DNA from: Haloferax sp. Q22
GTDB lineage: Archaea > Halobacteriota > Halobacteria > Halobacteriales > Haloferacaceae
Reading direction: 5' to 3'
Assembly: GCF_001482285.1 (NCBI RefSeq)
Contig: NZ_LOEP01000020.1
Location: 1 to 41,468 of the forward strand
Length of the DNA stretch: 41,468 nucleotides
In this document: in pieces, positions 31,098 through 39,493 of the stretch
Numbering within the stretch: position 1 is the first letter of the stretch
How the letters are laid out: every line of letters begins with the position of its first letter
Position numbers and translations under genes: made by a program
Notes under the pieces: model-generated
Database searches by the model: none
Seen by the model: only the letters and a program-made list of their open reading frames with translations
Told to the model about the DNA's origin: nothing

Positions 31098-31542
31098 TGG
31101 AGTTCAGCTCCTGAAGGCGCTCAGCGCCCGACACCGCGATGCTACTACATCGCGGTTCTTCGACGACACCGACCGACAGAACCATCTGCGCGCTCTCGCT
31201 CGCGCCTTCGCGAGCGCCCCCTGGGGCGCGAGCGAGAGCGCGCCATAGGGAGGCCACCCACCCAGCACCGCGCGCCGACCCGCCCGGAGCGAGCGTCCAG
31301 CGGAGTAAGCGTGGGGGGTGAGCAGCCACGCCGCGCAACCCCCCGCGGTTACCCGCTGGCGTCGAGACCAGATTCATTTTAGCCCGGAACGGACGCGGGC
31401 GGTGCGGAGAGCGCCCGCATGCCCGGAATGGTCGGTCGCGAGCGACGCGGAGGGCGGCAGCGGCGAGCGGGGCGGGCCATAGAGAACCACCGTTCAACCA
31501 CTCTCGACGCTCAGTAACCCAGCCGACATCCTGGCGGACTCA
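31098..31542. other. GC-rich gene-free stretch
   Basis: No credible gene in 31098-31542: frames are open only because of high GC. It holds a 19-bp perfect inverted repeat (31188-31243, annotated separately) and several GC-rich short palindromes around 31330-31480. Part of a roughly 0.9-kb non-coding region before McrBC. Confidence 0.6.
31188..31243. repeat. 19-bp perfect inverted repeat with 18-nt loop
   Basis: GCGCGCTCTCGCTCGCGCC 31188-31206 and its exact reverse complement at 31225-31243. A hairpin in RNA or a cruciform in DNA. No gene uses it; function unknown. Confidence 0.75.
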
Positions 31543-31642
31543 GAAAGGGCGAGGCCGTCTCGGTCGTCCCCCGGCCCCGCAAGCACCGCAGGCACGAGGA
31601 GCGCAGCGTGGGTCGCGGGATGCCGAGCGGCCGAGGGCTTTC
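31543..31642 (+). ncRNA. Candidate structured RNA (about 100 nt) ending in the 30-bp repeat
   Basis: Arms GAAAG...GGCC..CTCGG...TCCC (31543-31570) pair with GGGA..CCGAG.GGCC....CTTTC (31617-31642), giving about 18 base pairs in four blocks with internal loops. The last 30 bases are the direct repeat that recurs at 36885. It has no matching promoter in clear view. It could be an RNA gene used as an attachment site or a decayed inverted repeat. Confidence 0.45.
31613..31642. repeat. 30-bp direct repeat, left copy (flanks McrBC)
   Basis: Perfect 30-bp match to 36885-36914 (TCGCGGGATGCCGAGCGGCC, ending GAGGGCTTTC). The copies enclose the two-gene McrBC-like system, 5272 bp apart. This spacing and the match length suggest an attachment-site duplication. 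Confidence 0.85.
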
Positions 31643-31878
31643 GGAGATGATACTCTCGGTCAACGTTCCAATTTCTCCAGAGGCCAGCCGGCGGTCGTCC
31701 CGAAACAAACACTGTTGGCCGACACGCGAAAGGGGTTCTCAGAGATCGTATGGGACGCCGGCCCCAGTCCAGATTCAGTTGGTCATTCTTTCGTCGGTGC
31801 CTCGAGATAGGTCTCAAGCCTTCTGGCGCAGATAGACGTTCATTCGCCAATAACTCCGACTTGTGAACTGTTCCCCAG

Positions 31879-31921
31879 ATTAACCAACATTATTCCATAT
31901 TAGCTATTTGTGTTGGTTAAT
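31879..31921. repeat. TTAACCAAC inverted repeat, copy 4
   Basis: ATTAACCAAC 31879-31888 and GTTGGTTAAT 31912-31921, spacer 23 bp, 62 bp beyond the mcrC-like stop. The inner flanks extend the arms to 11 bp. Confidence 0.85.
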
Positions 31922-31982
31922 ACGGGATGTTCCAGCTGCATAGACAGAGAGCCAGTATCGTCGTGCCCGATCTCAAAGTGAA

Positions 31983-33368
31983 TTACAGTACTTGACCGAC
32001 CGAGTCAGAGTACTGGATAATCTTGATCTCATCCGGTGACTGTGCCTCCTGACCCAAATCGTCTGTAAACAGGAGTCCACGCACCGAGACAGAGTCAAGC
32101 ACGTCTTCCGGAGCTTCGACGTATGCCCCCGTCTGAGAGCGCTTGACGAACGCCATATACTCCAGTAATTCACGCAGTCCTGTCGCAACGTAGCCGATAT
32201 TTTGTGTGTACTTCACCTCGCCGACGAACACATGTGCAAGTTCGAACTCACCCGTCTCGTCCCGATCATAGCGTTCGAGCAGGATATCTGGGCGACCACC
32301 CCAGAGTGCATCGCTCCCGCTGTAATCGAGAAGGTCTTGCGAGAGCGACTTCCACCGCGTAAGTACTTGGTTCAGCCGGAAGAGATACCCATCCGGCTCC
32401 GCCGCATCTGGATCTAACGACTCTCGAAACGTAAGGGACTCACCAGTCGCGTCATGCGAGATCACAAACCGCGACCCGTCTTGTTCCCACGTCGCGACAG
32501 TCGAGGGATCGTTACGCCAGTGCGTCAGTACTCTGTACTCGACGGCATCATATGCGTCGAGGATACGGAAGATCCAGTAGAGTTCAAAGAGGGTCTCCGT
32601 TTCCTCCGGTGCGATGACCGTATGAGACAAGATGTCGTGAGCCTCGTCACTGTCGAGTTCTTGGTTCATCAGGCGGCGATAGCGATCCAAGAGGATGGCG
32701 GCATCACGGTAGAACGCCGACCGGGACCGCTTCACCGATTCGATTGTCCGGTCGGTCACGTCCTTATCGGCTTCTTCGATACGCTGGAGGTAGATATTCC
32801 GTTCATAGATTCGGTTGAGCTTGGCCGCTGCGGACTCCGGACTCCGGATCGCGGCATCAGTTGGTTTGACCCACTCTGACAGCCACTCGTAGCCATCTGG
32901 ATTCTCGACAGCCGGTTGCAAGTCGGTATGGACGATCTCGTGGACGATTCGCAGTAGTCGCTTCAGGACGAGGTTCTCGTCGACGTCGTAGCGTTCTTCG
33001 GACTGCCGGCAGACGAAAAGTGGTTCGTCGAAGCGGCCAGCTCGTGCCCGTCGCTTTGTCGTTCCCGGCCAGTCGATCCGGCCACGAATCTCACCTCGCT
33101 GTTCAACCGAGGTCGCTGAGACGGTCGTTTTCATCTGTCGGATACGGTCCTCTAACGTCCGCATGAAGTCGAGTACACCGACGGCCTCGTCGGTGTCACC
33201 AGTGTCCGTGAGGACGAAGTGAATCCGTAGCAGTGTCTCAATATCATCGACGTCGAGGTCCGGGTGGGCAGTGTCGATGACGCGGTCGAATCGAACGCCT
33301 TTCCTAAGGTACGTGTGGAAGTCATTAGCAATGTCCGCGAGGAGCGCCTGACTCGATGTTTTCGGCAT
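31983..33368 (-). CDS. McrC-like PD-(D/E)xK nuclease subunit
   Basis: 461 aa from ATG 33368, which lies 1 bp after the mcrB-like stop (TAGGATG). The catalytic core is near the C-terminus: ALWGGRPDILLERYD then HVFVGEVKYTQNIGYV, giving the PD...ExK signature. N-terminal helical region with LRIHFVLTDTGDTDEAVGVL and FRILDAYDAVEYRVLTHW. McrC proteins are recruited by the McrB GTPase ring and cut DNA. Operon order McrB then McrC is canonical. The longer frame to 33818 overlaps McrB and was rejected. It ends 62 bp before inverted-repeat copy 4. Confidence 0.82.
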   Translation of the reverse strand: MPKTSSQALLADIANDFHTYLRKGVRFDRVIDTAHPDLDVDDIETLLRIHFVLTDTGDTDEAVGVLDFMRTLEDRIRQMKTTVSATSVEQRGEIRGRIDWPGTTKRRARAGRFDEPLFVCRQSEERYDVDENLVLKRLLRIVHEIVHTDLQPAVENPDGYEWLSEWVKPTDAAIRSPESAAAKLNRIYERNIYLQRIEEADKDVTDRTIESVKRSRSAFYRDAAILLDRYRRLMNQELDSDEAHDILSHTVIAPEETETLFELYWIFRILDAYDAVEYRVLTHWRNDPSTVATWEQDGSRFVISHDATGESLTFRESLDPDAAEPDGYLFRLNQVLTRWKSLSQDLLDYSGSDALWGGRPDILLERYDRDETGEFELAHVFVGEVKYTQNIGYVATGLRELLEYMAFVKRSQTGAYVEAPEDVLDSVSVRGLLFTDDLGQEAQSPDEIKIIQYSDSVGQVL

Positions 33369-33369
33369 C

Positions 33370-36300
33370 CTACTCACTCCCTGACTCCAGGTCGACCTGG
33401 AAGAAATCGCTGGCAGTCGGCCAGAGTTCGTTCTGGTCATCGGCCACGATCGCGTCGAGCTCGTCGAGGACATCTTCGAGTTCGCCCCGTCGCAGCCCTT
33501 CCAACTGGGGGAACACGTACATGATGATGGGTGAGACGTAATCCGCATCCTCGACTGTCGGCGTCGAAGCGACGTACGTATAGATATCCTCGATGATGGC
33601 CGGTCCGATCGCACGTTGTTTGTTGACGGCATACCAGAGCCGACCGACCGGCTCAAAGTGTTGCTCAGCTTCGGGCACGTCCCCACCAGCCGACCAGACA
33701 GCGACGTATTCCCCGACGAGCTGTGCAAGCTTCGACTCACCGTCGGCAGTTTCCTCCTCGGGTGTTGGGAGGGTGGGAATCCCAATAGGGATAAATGCCC
33801 AGCGTCGCATGAATGCATAGCTCATCTCATACAGCGACGTCTTATCGAGCGTGTTCATCGTTGCGAGCATTCGCCAATCGTCCGGGATGTAGAATCGACT
33901 CGGACGGACGGTCGTGTCTGTCCTCGAAGAGTCAAGGATCTCAATCGGGTCGCCATTGGAGCCGTCGAATGGAAGGGTGACACTCTCGCCAGTGAGCGCG
34001 GAGAATAGCGAGCCGAACGCCTTGTCGATGTCCGCGCGATTGAGTTCGTCGATGATCAGCCACTCGTTTGCAGGTGTCCCATCAGTATCGGCCTGGAAGC
34101 GATCGAGCACGACACCGGGCTGGAATTCGAGCGTGTTCTCAGCGGTCGTCTGATAACCACCGACGGTGTCGAACGTCGACCAGTCAGCGGACGCAGTCAC
34201 TATCTCGTAGTCACTCTCGCCGACGGTCGCCTCACACACCTGCCGTGCTAGCTTCGTCTTCCCTGTCCCCGGTGGACCGAAGAACAGGACGTGATTCCCG
34301 CTCTCAAGAGCGCGCTGAACGCGCGACTCGATGGTATCCCACTCCTGCTCGGGGAAGTACAGTGGCCCCGAGTCGACAGTAACGCCCTCTGAGAGCGCCG
34401 CTATATCGTCGGTGTGATCGTCGAACGTGACCTGTGTCCCGAGTTCGAGGATTCGATCGTACTCCGCTTCGGTGAGTTCCGTGATTATCGAATTGTTTTT
34501 ACTCTGGATAATCTCGCTTTTTGCCAGTTGACGGTCGTCAACGACTTGCTCCCATGTTGCCCCATCGAGGGCCGAGTCCCATTCGATCGTAATGCCTTCG
34601 ATCTCTCTGCCGTGCTCTTCTGAGTACTCTTCGTGGAGGCCTTCGGAGACGTGGGCTTGTGCGACGATCGCCCTGGTCGGCGCCACCTGATAGAGGAGCA
34701 CCTTGTCACCCGGTCGGGCGAGCTTGTACGCCTCGAGATTTAGCCGTGGAGATCCGGAGGGACCAATCGTCGCATAGAATGCAGTGGCACCATCTTCATG
34801 GCGGAACATTTCCTCGTTCACCCAGAAGTATCGGGTCGACGAATCCGGTCGGTCGATGGGTGCCAACTCCTCAAGTGCTAAGATAGTCTCGTACTCGTGC
34901 GGAGAGAGTTCGAACAGGCTCCCTTGGGCCCGATTTCGGATCGGAGAGGCTTCTTCGAGGTCAGGAAGGTCGGTGAGCTGCTCCCATGTAATCGGTTCCA
35001 CTCGCCGATCGTACTGAATCGTGATTCCATCGATTGCCCCGCCATACTCCTCTTTCGTCTCTTCGTGCAATCCCTCGACGATCGTGCCTTCGGCAACGAT
35101 GGCCTTCACAGGATTCGACTCGTAGAAGACGACCCGGTCGCCCGGCGATACGGATTCGAATGCGCCGACGATACGCCGCTTGTTCCCGTTCGAGTTGGTG
35201 GCAGTGTAAAATATCTCACCACCGTGTGCGATACTGTCGACTGACCAGATATCGGGGTTCGCCGTAATCCAGTAGTAGTCCGGACCAGTCATGCCCCCAA
35301 GGAGATGCTCAGCTGCAGCGTCGGTCAAACGACTTAGATAGGTCTGCGTGACCTTGCCGTTGCTGTCGAGGGGGTAGTATTTCTCGCCGCGGACGTCGTC
35401 ACGCATCAAGTAGTCGCGTACCTCGTCGATCGACTGCGGTTCGTCGAACTGTTCGAAGTCAACGTCGACACGATAGCGGCTCTCTCCGTTTTGTTCGATT
35501 TCAGATACTTCTGAGGTGACGGTTGAATATCCGATGATCTCCGGGCGGTGATAGTGAATCATCGTGTCACCGACATCGAGTACGGTGAGGTCGTGGTGCC
35601 AGACATCGTCGACAGACGCCTCGAGATATTCGTTCTCAATCTCGTCACGGTTCGTCTGCGTCACCCAGTAGACCGACGACTCTCCATCTGTTGGTCGCTG
35701 TTTTATGTCGAGAATTCTCTCATACAGTTCAATTGCTGCATCAGACGGTTCGTCTTCGATACTCTGATCATCGACTTTATCGATGATATTGAACAGCTGG
35801 TCAACTTCAAATCGAATCGGGACGGTAACACCGTGGTCTGCGTCCCTCGTCGCGTAGCCGACGATCCGTTCGTACGTTGCGAGGAATTCGGTGAAATACT
35901 GCTCCCCTTCGGCGTACGAACGGGGATCCTCATAGCCGAAGAACGTAAGCCCGTTCGTCGATGCAGCGTTCAGTATTGGGTGGTCGTCAATGTGGAGAGA
36001 GCCGAAGAGTTCTCGGACGGTCGTCCTTCCGCCTAGAGAATCCTCCCATTTATCGTTGTACTGGTCGGCATTGCGTATCTCCTCGATAAGACTCGCGAGA
36101 TCATCGATAGATCCACTCCACTTATTCAGAATCTGGGTCGCTTGCCCTCCCTGGATGGCGGAATGCATCTGATTCCACATCGCTTTGAAACGCTCAGGCG
36201 TGGGGTTTGCAATGAACTTGTCTGCGCGTTTGGGGATCACATCCGTCCGGTTGTGTCCTTCTAGGTCAAATTCAGCACCTGATGGTATCGTTTGCACGAC

Positions 36301-36807
36301 ATCTCGCCACTGCTCAAGAATCGCTCGTTGCTCAGCAGTCAGTGACGGACCCAGAATCTCGTTCTGAACGATGGCAGTGTACACCCGGTCAAGATCGTCG
36401 TCGTCCGGGCCATCTGCTGAACTCACTGTGCGGGGCGGTGCGTAACTCGTGGGATAGTCTAAAGCGCGATTGACCGTCCCTCTATCATAGCCTTCGGTCG
36501 GATTGTACCATCGCTCCCAGTCAACCGAGACGTGATACTCCGTGCTTTCATCGCTGGGGACGACCTTCCGGTCGGGATCTGTGATCGCTGACTCGTCCCA
36601 TGGTTCGGTGACCGTCCCTGCAGCAATGTACTGTCCGGAGGGCTGATCGTACAAGAGAATGTGGTCACCAGCGTCAAGCGAACGGAGTTGTTCACCGTAT
36701 TCTTCAGGCCCATATGTGGCCACGACACCGAGCTCATTGAACAATCGAGAGAAGTCGACATCCGGCTCGTTCTGCCGATTCGAGTGGACCAAATATGTAT
36801 CAGGCAT
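33370..36807 (-). CDS. McrB-like GTPase with four EVE-like domains
   Basis: 1145 aa. C-terminal AAA+ GTPase of McrB type (about 830-1145): FGPPGTGKTKLARQV near 841, WLIIDELNRADIDKAFG and ATMNTLDKTSLYEMSYAFM, the McrB hallmark. The N-terminal 800 residues contain four segments of EVE/YTH-like pattern (aromatic-rich start, then GDxxxxYxxxxxxxxAxGxV): about 1-130 (DAGDHILLYDQPSGQYIAAG), 378-500 (VYWVTQTNRDEIENEYLEAS), 510-655 (YYWITANPDIWSVDSIAHGG, AIVAEGTIVEGL) and 658-790 (YFWVNEEMFRHEDGATAFYA, AIVAQAHVSEGL). EVE domains bind modified bases. EVE-McrB fusions are known; four copies in one chain is unusual. The gene is divergent from the 37003 regulator. Confidence 0.85.
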   Translation of the reverse strand: MPDTYLVHSNRQNEPDVDFSRLFNELGVVATYGPEEYGEQLRSLDAGDHILLYDQPSGQYIAAGTVTEPWDESAITDPDRKVVPSDESTEYHVSVDWERWYNPTEGYDRGTVNRALDYPTSYAPPRTVSSADGPDDDDLDRVYTAIVQNEILGPSLTAEQRAILEQWRDVVQTIPSGAEFDLEGHNRTDVIPKRADKFIANPTPERFKAMWNQMHSAIQGGQATQILNKWSGSIDDLASLIEEIRNADQYNDKWEDSLGGRTTVRELFGSLHIDDHPILNAASTNGLTFFGYEDPRSYAEGEQYFTEFLATYERIVGYATRDADHGVTVPIRFEVDQLFNIIDKVDDQSIEDEPSDAAIELYERILDIKQRPTDGESSVYWVTQTNRDEIENEYLEASVDDVWHHDLTVLDVGDTMIHYHRPEIIGYSTVTSEVSEIEQNGESRYRVDVDFEQFDEPQSIDEVRDYLMRDDVRGEKYYPLDSNGKVTQTYLSRLTDAAAEHLLGGMTGPDYYWITANPDIWSVDSIAHGGEIFYTATNSNGNKRRIVGAFESVSPGDRVVFYESNPVKAIVAEGTIVEGLHEETKEEYGGAIDGITIQYDRRVEPITWEQLTDLPDLEEASPIRNRAQGSLFELSPHEYETILALEELAPIDRPDSSTRYFWVNEEMFRHEDGATAFYATIGPSGSPRLNLEAYKLARPGDKVLLYQVAPTRAIVAQAHVSEGLHEEYSEEHGREIEGITIEWDSALDGATWEQVVDDRQLAKSEIIQSKNNSIITELTEAEYDRILELGTQVTFDDHTDDIAALSEGVTVDSGPLYFPEQEWDTIESRVQRALESGNHVLFFGPPGTGKTKLARQVCEATVGESDYEIVTASADWSTFDTVGGYQTTAENTLEFQPGVVLDRFQADTDGTPANEWLIIDELNRADIDKAFGSLFSALTGESVTLPFDGSNGDPIEILDSSRTDTTVRPSRFYIPDDWRMLATMNTLDKTSLYEMSYAFMRRWAFIPIGIPTLPTPEEETADGESKLAQLVGEYVAVWSAGGDVPEAEQHFEPVGRLWYAVNKQRAIGPAIIEDIYTYVASTPTVEDADYVSPIIMYVFPQLEGLRRGELEDVLDELDAIVADDQNELWPTASDFFQVDLESGSE

Positions 36808-36884
36808 CGCTGTTCTGTGAACAGTCGAATATCAGAAACTTAAAATCTACCACAAGGTGTTCTGTGCCAATCTCGGTTCGGTGA

Positions 36885-36914
36885 TCGCGGGATGCCGAGC
36901 GGCCGAGGGCTTTC
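36885..36914. repeat. 30-bp direct repeat, right copy
   Basis: Identical to 31613-31642. It lies between the divergent starts of the mcrB-like gene and the HTH regulator, about 78 bp upstream of ATG 36807. The flanking sequences of the two copies do not match beyond the 30 bp. Confidence 0.85.
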
Positions 36915-36971
36915 ATCCGTTATGCCTACGTCTCGACAGAACCGGGTCTGTGTTGCAAAACCCCGAAGTAA

Positions 36972-36979
36972 TTTATATA
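36972..36979 (+). promoter_or_regulatory. TATA box of the HTH regulator gene
   Basis: TTTATATA about 28 bp before ATG 37003 fits a leaderless haloarchaeal promoter. GAAGTAA just upstream could be the BRE. Confidence 0.6.
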
Positions 36980-37002
36980 TTGGTTCGCTAGTATGCAACA
37001 GT

Positions 37003-37926
37003 ATGCTCACAGAAGGTGAGGTTCGCGCCCTTACTGCCCTCCATGGTGAGCAAACGGTCTCTGACCTTGCAACGAATCTCGATCGGAGTCTCAGCTACAC
37101 GTCAGAACTCGTCGAGCGGCTCGAAACGGCTGGCCTCGTCGAGACACGTCGACAGGGGAAAACAAAGCGGATTCGACTGTCGGACGCAAAGGCCCTCGAG
37201 TTACTCACGGGCCTCACGCAACAGTATTCACACATCGACTGGCCGGAGCTGTTGTCAGGGTCTGCTCTCCGTGTGTGCTACTTCCTCGATACCCCGCGGA
37301 TCGCGACCGAACTCGCACGCCGCGCCGACGTCCACCGAAGCACCGTCCACCGTACACTTGCCCCGCTTCAGCATCGCGGACTCGTCTACCAAACCGACGA
37401 CGGGGCGTACGCACTGAACGATGGCTTCGAACCGCTGAGCGTATTCGCTCGTGAGCTTGCCCATCACGTCCACCGCCAGACTGTCGAAGCACAGACCGAC
37501 ACGTACTCGATTCTGTGGGAATCGCTTGATGAGTTCCTTGTACAGACGACGACTGAGATCGCCGACGAACACTTCATTCCGACAGGCCCAGACCAGTTTC
37601 AGCGATACGGCCTCCCGCTGTTGGCACGTGACCGTCGGTACTACCTCTATTCGGAGACGACAGGCGATCTCTCCCCGGAGATGTTGTGCTGCCATATGCT
37701 CGTGATTGATTCCGGCCCACGAACGCAGTCATACTGCCTGCTCCTGCTCAGTCACGTCGACATCGATCGCGACGAACTCCGGTCCCAAGCCATCAAGTAC
37801 GGCGTCGACGACGTCGTCGACGACCTCTACACGTATCTCGACACCAGCGGTGCCCAGCGGACGTCCCGACTTCCCGAGTGGGAGGACTTCCAGGAACTCG
37901 CTGACGAGTACGAGGTGACGCTATGA
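37003..37926 (+). CDS. Two-winged-helix transcription regulator, 307 aa
   Basis: Starts MLTEGEVRALTALHGEQT. First winged helix: SDLATNLDRSLSYTSELVER then ETAGLVETRRQGKTKRIRLS (about 15-65). Second: ATELARRADVHRSTVHRTLA then QHRGLVYQTDDGAYALNDGF (about 100-150). A C-terminal domain of about 150 residues with HFIPTGPDQFQRYGLPLLAR, RRYYLYSETTGDLSPEMLCC and SYCLLLLSHVDIDRDELRSQ may bind a ligand or partner. It is divergent from mcrB with the 30-bp repeat between; it might regulate that system, or be a TA-type antitoxin. The frame upstream to 36892 starts inside the repeat and was not used. Confidence 0.8.
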   Translation: MLTEGEVRALTALHGEQTVSDLATNLDRSLSYTSELVERLETAGLVETRRQGKTKRIRLSDAKALELLTGLTQQYSHIDWPELLSGSALRVCYFLDTPRIATELARRADVHRSTVHRTLAPLQHRGLVYQTDDGAYALNDGFEPLSVFARELAHHVHRQTVEAQTDTYSILWESLDEFLVQTTTEIADEHFIPTGPDQFQRYGLPLLARDRRYYLYSETTGDLSPEMLCCHMLVIDSGPRTQSYCLLLLSHVDIDRDELRSQAIKYGVDDVVDDLYTYLDTSGAQRTSRLPEWEDFQELADEYEVTL

Positions 37927-38004
37927 GGGCGAGGTTTGATCGCTCATACGGGGATGTTGAGCGGTCACAAATCTCGTAAGACGCGTCTTCTTCTGTTCTA
38001 TCCC

Positions 38005-38514
38005 TCAGCTACGATTCGAAACCAGGTCTTCGATGAACCGGAACCCGTTCACGAACGTCACCGAGTCCCCGTAACCCTCGCTCGCGAGCACAGTTTCGGC
38101 CCCCTCGCCTGCCGCGATATCCGTCGTGTAGATGTAGACCTCAGTCACCACCCCTGCACTTAGCTGCTGGGCAGCCAGGGCCGCGAGTGCGGCGTCCGCT
38201 CGCTCGACGTCGTCGGCGGGCCGGTCGTCGGCGTTCGCGATGTACCGCTGGACTCCGTCCATGGCTCGCGAGACGATCGGCTCGGAGAACTCGAGCGGCG
38301 CTGCAACCGTCGCCCACCCCTCGTCGATTGCGTCGTCGACAGGCGGGGCTTCGATGTCGGGGTCGTCGACGGTCAGCTCCTCGTACACCCGTTCGGGGAG
38401 GACGAAGGTGACGTCGTTTCGGCGGGCGAATCGCCGAACAGCCCGGTAGCGACTGTTCGAGGGCTGGCCCATCGCGACGAACAGGCCGGTGTCGGCGATG
38501 TGGAGCCGGCTCAC
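38005..38514 (-). CDS. PIN-domain toxin-like RNase, 169 aa
   Basis: VapC-like PIN fold. Acidic residues in the right order: Asp in LHIADTGLFVAMG (about 8), Glu in LPERVYEEL (about 41-45), Asp/Glu in DDVERADAALAAL (about 102-107) and Asp in VYIYTTDIAAGEG (about 131). The start is GTG 38514, overlapping the HTH gene's TGA (GTGA), so the two are coupled. PIN toxins cut RNA. The partner HTH protein is longer than classical VapB antitoxins. Confidence 0.8.
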   Translation of the reverse strand: MSRLHIADTGLFVAMGQPSNSRYRAVRRFARRNDVTFVLPERVYEELTVDDPDIEAPPVDDAIDEGWATVAAPLEFSEPIVSRAMDGVQRYIANADDRPADDVERADAALAALAAQQLSAGVVTEVYIYTTDIAAGEGAETVLASEGYGDSVTFVNGFRFIEDLVSNRS

Positions 38515-39104
38515 GTGTCGTCAGTGCCGTCGTCGATGTCCAACTCACCGAGCCCTGCGCCAGCCTCCTCGATATCGTAGTGCTCGTGGACGACGGGCCG
38601 GAGTGCTTGCAGAATCATCTCCGCGGCCAGCGGGGATATGTCGAGGTCCTCCGCCATCAGTCGGTGGGTCACCTCGCCGCGTTCGCGGGCGACCGCATAG
38701 GTGAGCGCTGTCGCGAGTTCGGCGACGCCGTGACGGTCGATGTAGGTGTCGATATCTGCGTTCGTCTCCCGGCGGCCGACCGCGTCGATGAGCGCCGGCG
38801 TGATCGTGTACTCGTGGTCGCCGGCAGTCGTCGTCACGGTCAGGTCGATTGCGCGGGCGGCGTACTGCCGGGGCTGCTCGTCCTGTGTAACTTCGACGAC
38901 GCCGGTATCGACGAGCCGGTTCACGTAGCTGTAGGCCGTTCCCTGGGCGAGGTTGAGGTCCTCCATCACATCCTGGACGGTCGCCTCCCCCTCCTGGGCG
39001 AGATACGCGTACAGCTGAGCTAGCTGTGGCTCCTCCAGCAAGTCCGCGACCGAGAGGAAGTCACGGACGATGTCGCCGTCGGCGCGATTTGAGGTGCGTG
39101 ACAT
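38511..39104 (-). CDS. Winged-helix protein (DUF7437/TrmB-like), 197 aa; antitoxin candidate
   Basis: N-terminal HTH: LEEPQLAQLYAYLAQEGEAT, VQDVMEDLNLAQGTAYSYVN and RLVDTGVVEVTQDEQPRQYA (about 22-83). A C-terminal helical domain with VAELATALTYAVARERGEVT and PVVHEHYDIEEAGAG follows. From memory this matches haloarchaeal proteins annotated DUF7437. The stop codon overlaps the start of the PIN gene. It may repress its own operon and neutralise the PIN protein. Confidence 0.75.
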   Translation of the reverse strand: MSRTSNRADGDIVRDFLSVADLLEEPQLAQLYAYLAQEGEATVQDVMEDLNLAQGTAYSYVNRLVDTGVVEVTQDEQPRQYAARAIDLTVTTTAGDHEYTITPALIDAVGRRETNADIDTYIDRHGVAELATALTYAVARERGEVTHRLMAEDLDISPLAAEMILQALRPVVHEHYDIEEAGAGLGELDIDDGTDDT

Positions 39105-39154
39105 GGGCCGTTCTTGATTACAGTTTACAGCGAATCAGTAAAGAGTGTTTTGGG

Positions 39155-39493
39155 TCACTCTGCCGGCGGTGTGACGAGGTGTCCCTCGAGGTCACGCGTC
39201 CAGTACGTTGCGGGCCCATGGGGACTACATCTCGCACACAGCTGTAGTGGACCTTCCAGGTGGCCGAGCTCGACACGGAACCGGGTGAGGGCTGCAAGCG
39301 CATCGACGACGAGCCCGCACCCGTCGCAGGCGTAATGGTCACGCTCGTCGGGATCGAGACTCGACTGGATCGCGCAGTCGACGCAGATCGGGTGTGTGAC
39401 TCGTTCGTCTTTTCCCCAGGTATGTGCCTTCCCCACGTCTGTACCGGGAACCGCATCGCAGAAGGCACAGCCAGCAAGTGTCTGTTGCATCAC
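39155..39493 (-). CDS. Zinc-ribbon protein (DUF7558-like), 112 aa
   Basis: Four CxxC pairs: CAFC, CVDC, CDGC and CARC, giving two zinc sites. Start MMQQTLAGCAFCD (39493, or second Met 39490). It overlaps the end of 39490-39780 by 4 bp, so the two are coupled. Similar proteins are annotated DUF7558 in haloarchaea (memory). Function unknown. Confidence 0.75.
   Translation of the reverse strand: MMQQTLAGCAFCDAVPGTDVGKAHTWGKDERVTHPICVDCAIQSSLDPDERDHYACDGCGLVVDALAALTRFRVELGHLEGPLQLCARCSPHGPATYWTRDLEGHLVTPPAE

Noticed and set aside
30081-31382. 433-aa plus-strand frame opposite the OB-fold protein
   Set aside because: The product is Arg/Pro/Leu-rich with no domain; the minus strand encodes a typical acidic haloarchaeal OB-fold protein.
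31613-31642. 30-bp repeat as part of a tRNA gene
   Set aside because: GATGCCGAGCGGCCGAGGGC looks like a Ser/Leu tRNA D-arm, but no anticodon arm, T-arm or matching acceptor strand follows at either copy.
31087-31850. Minus-strand frames in the GC-rich region (136 and 118 aa)
   Set aside because: Composition is Arg/Ala/Pro-rich, unlike the acidic proteins around it, and the region is better explained by structured non-coding DNA.
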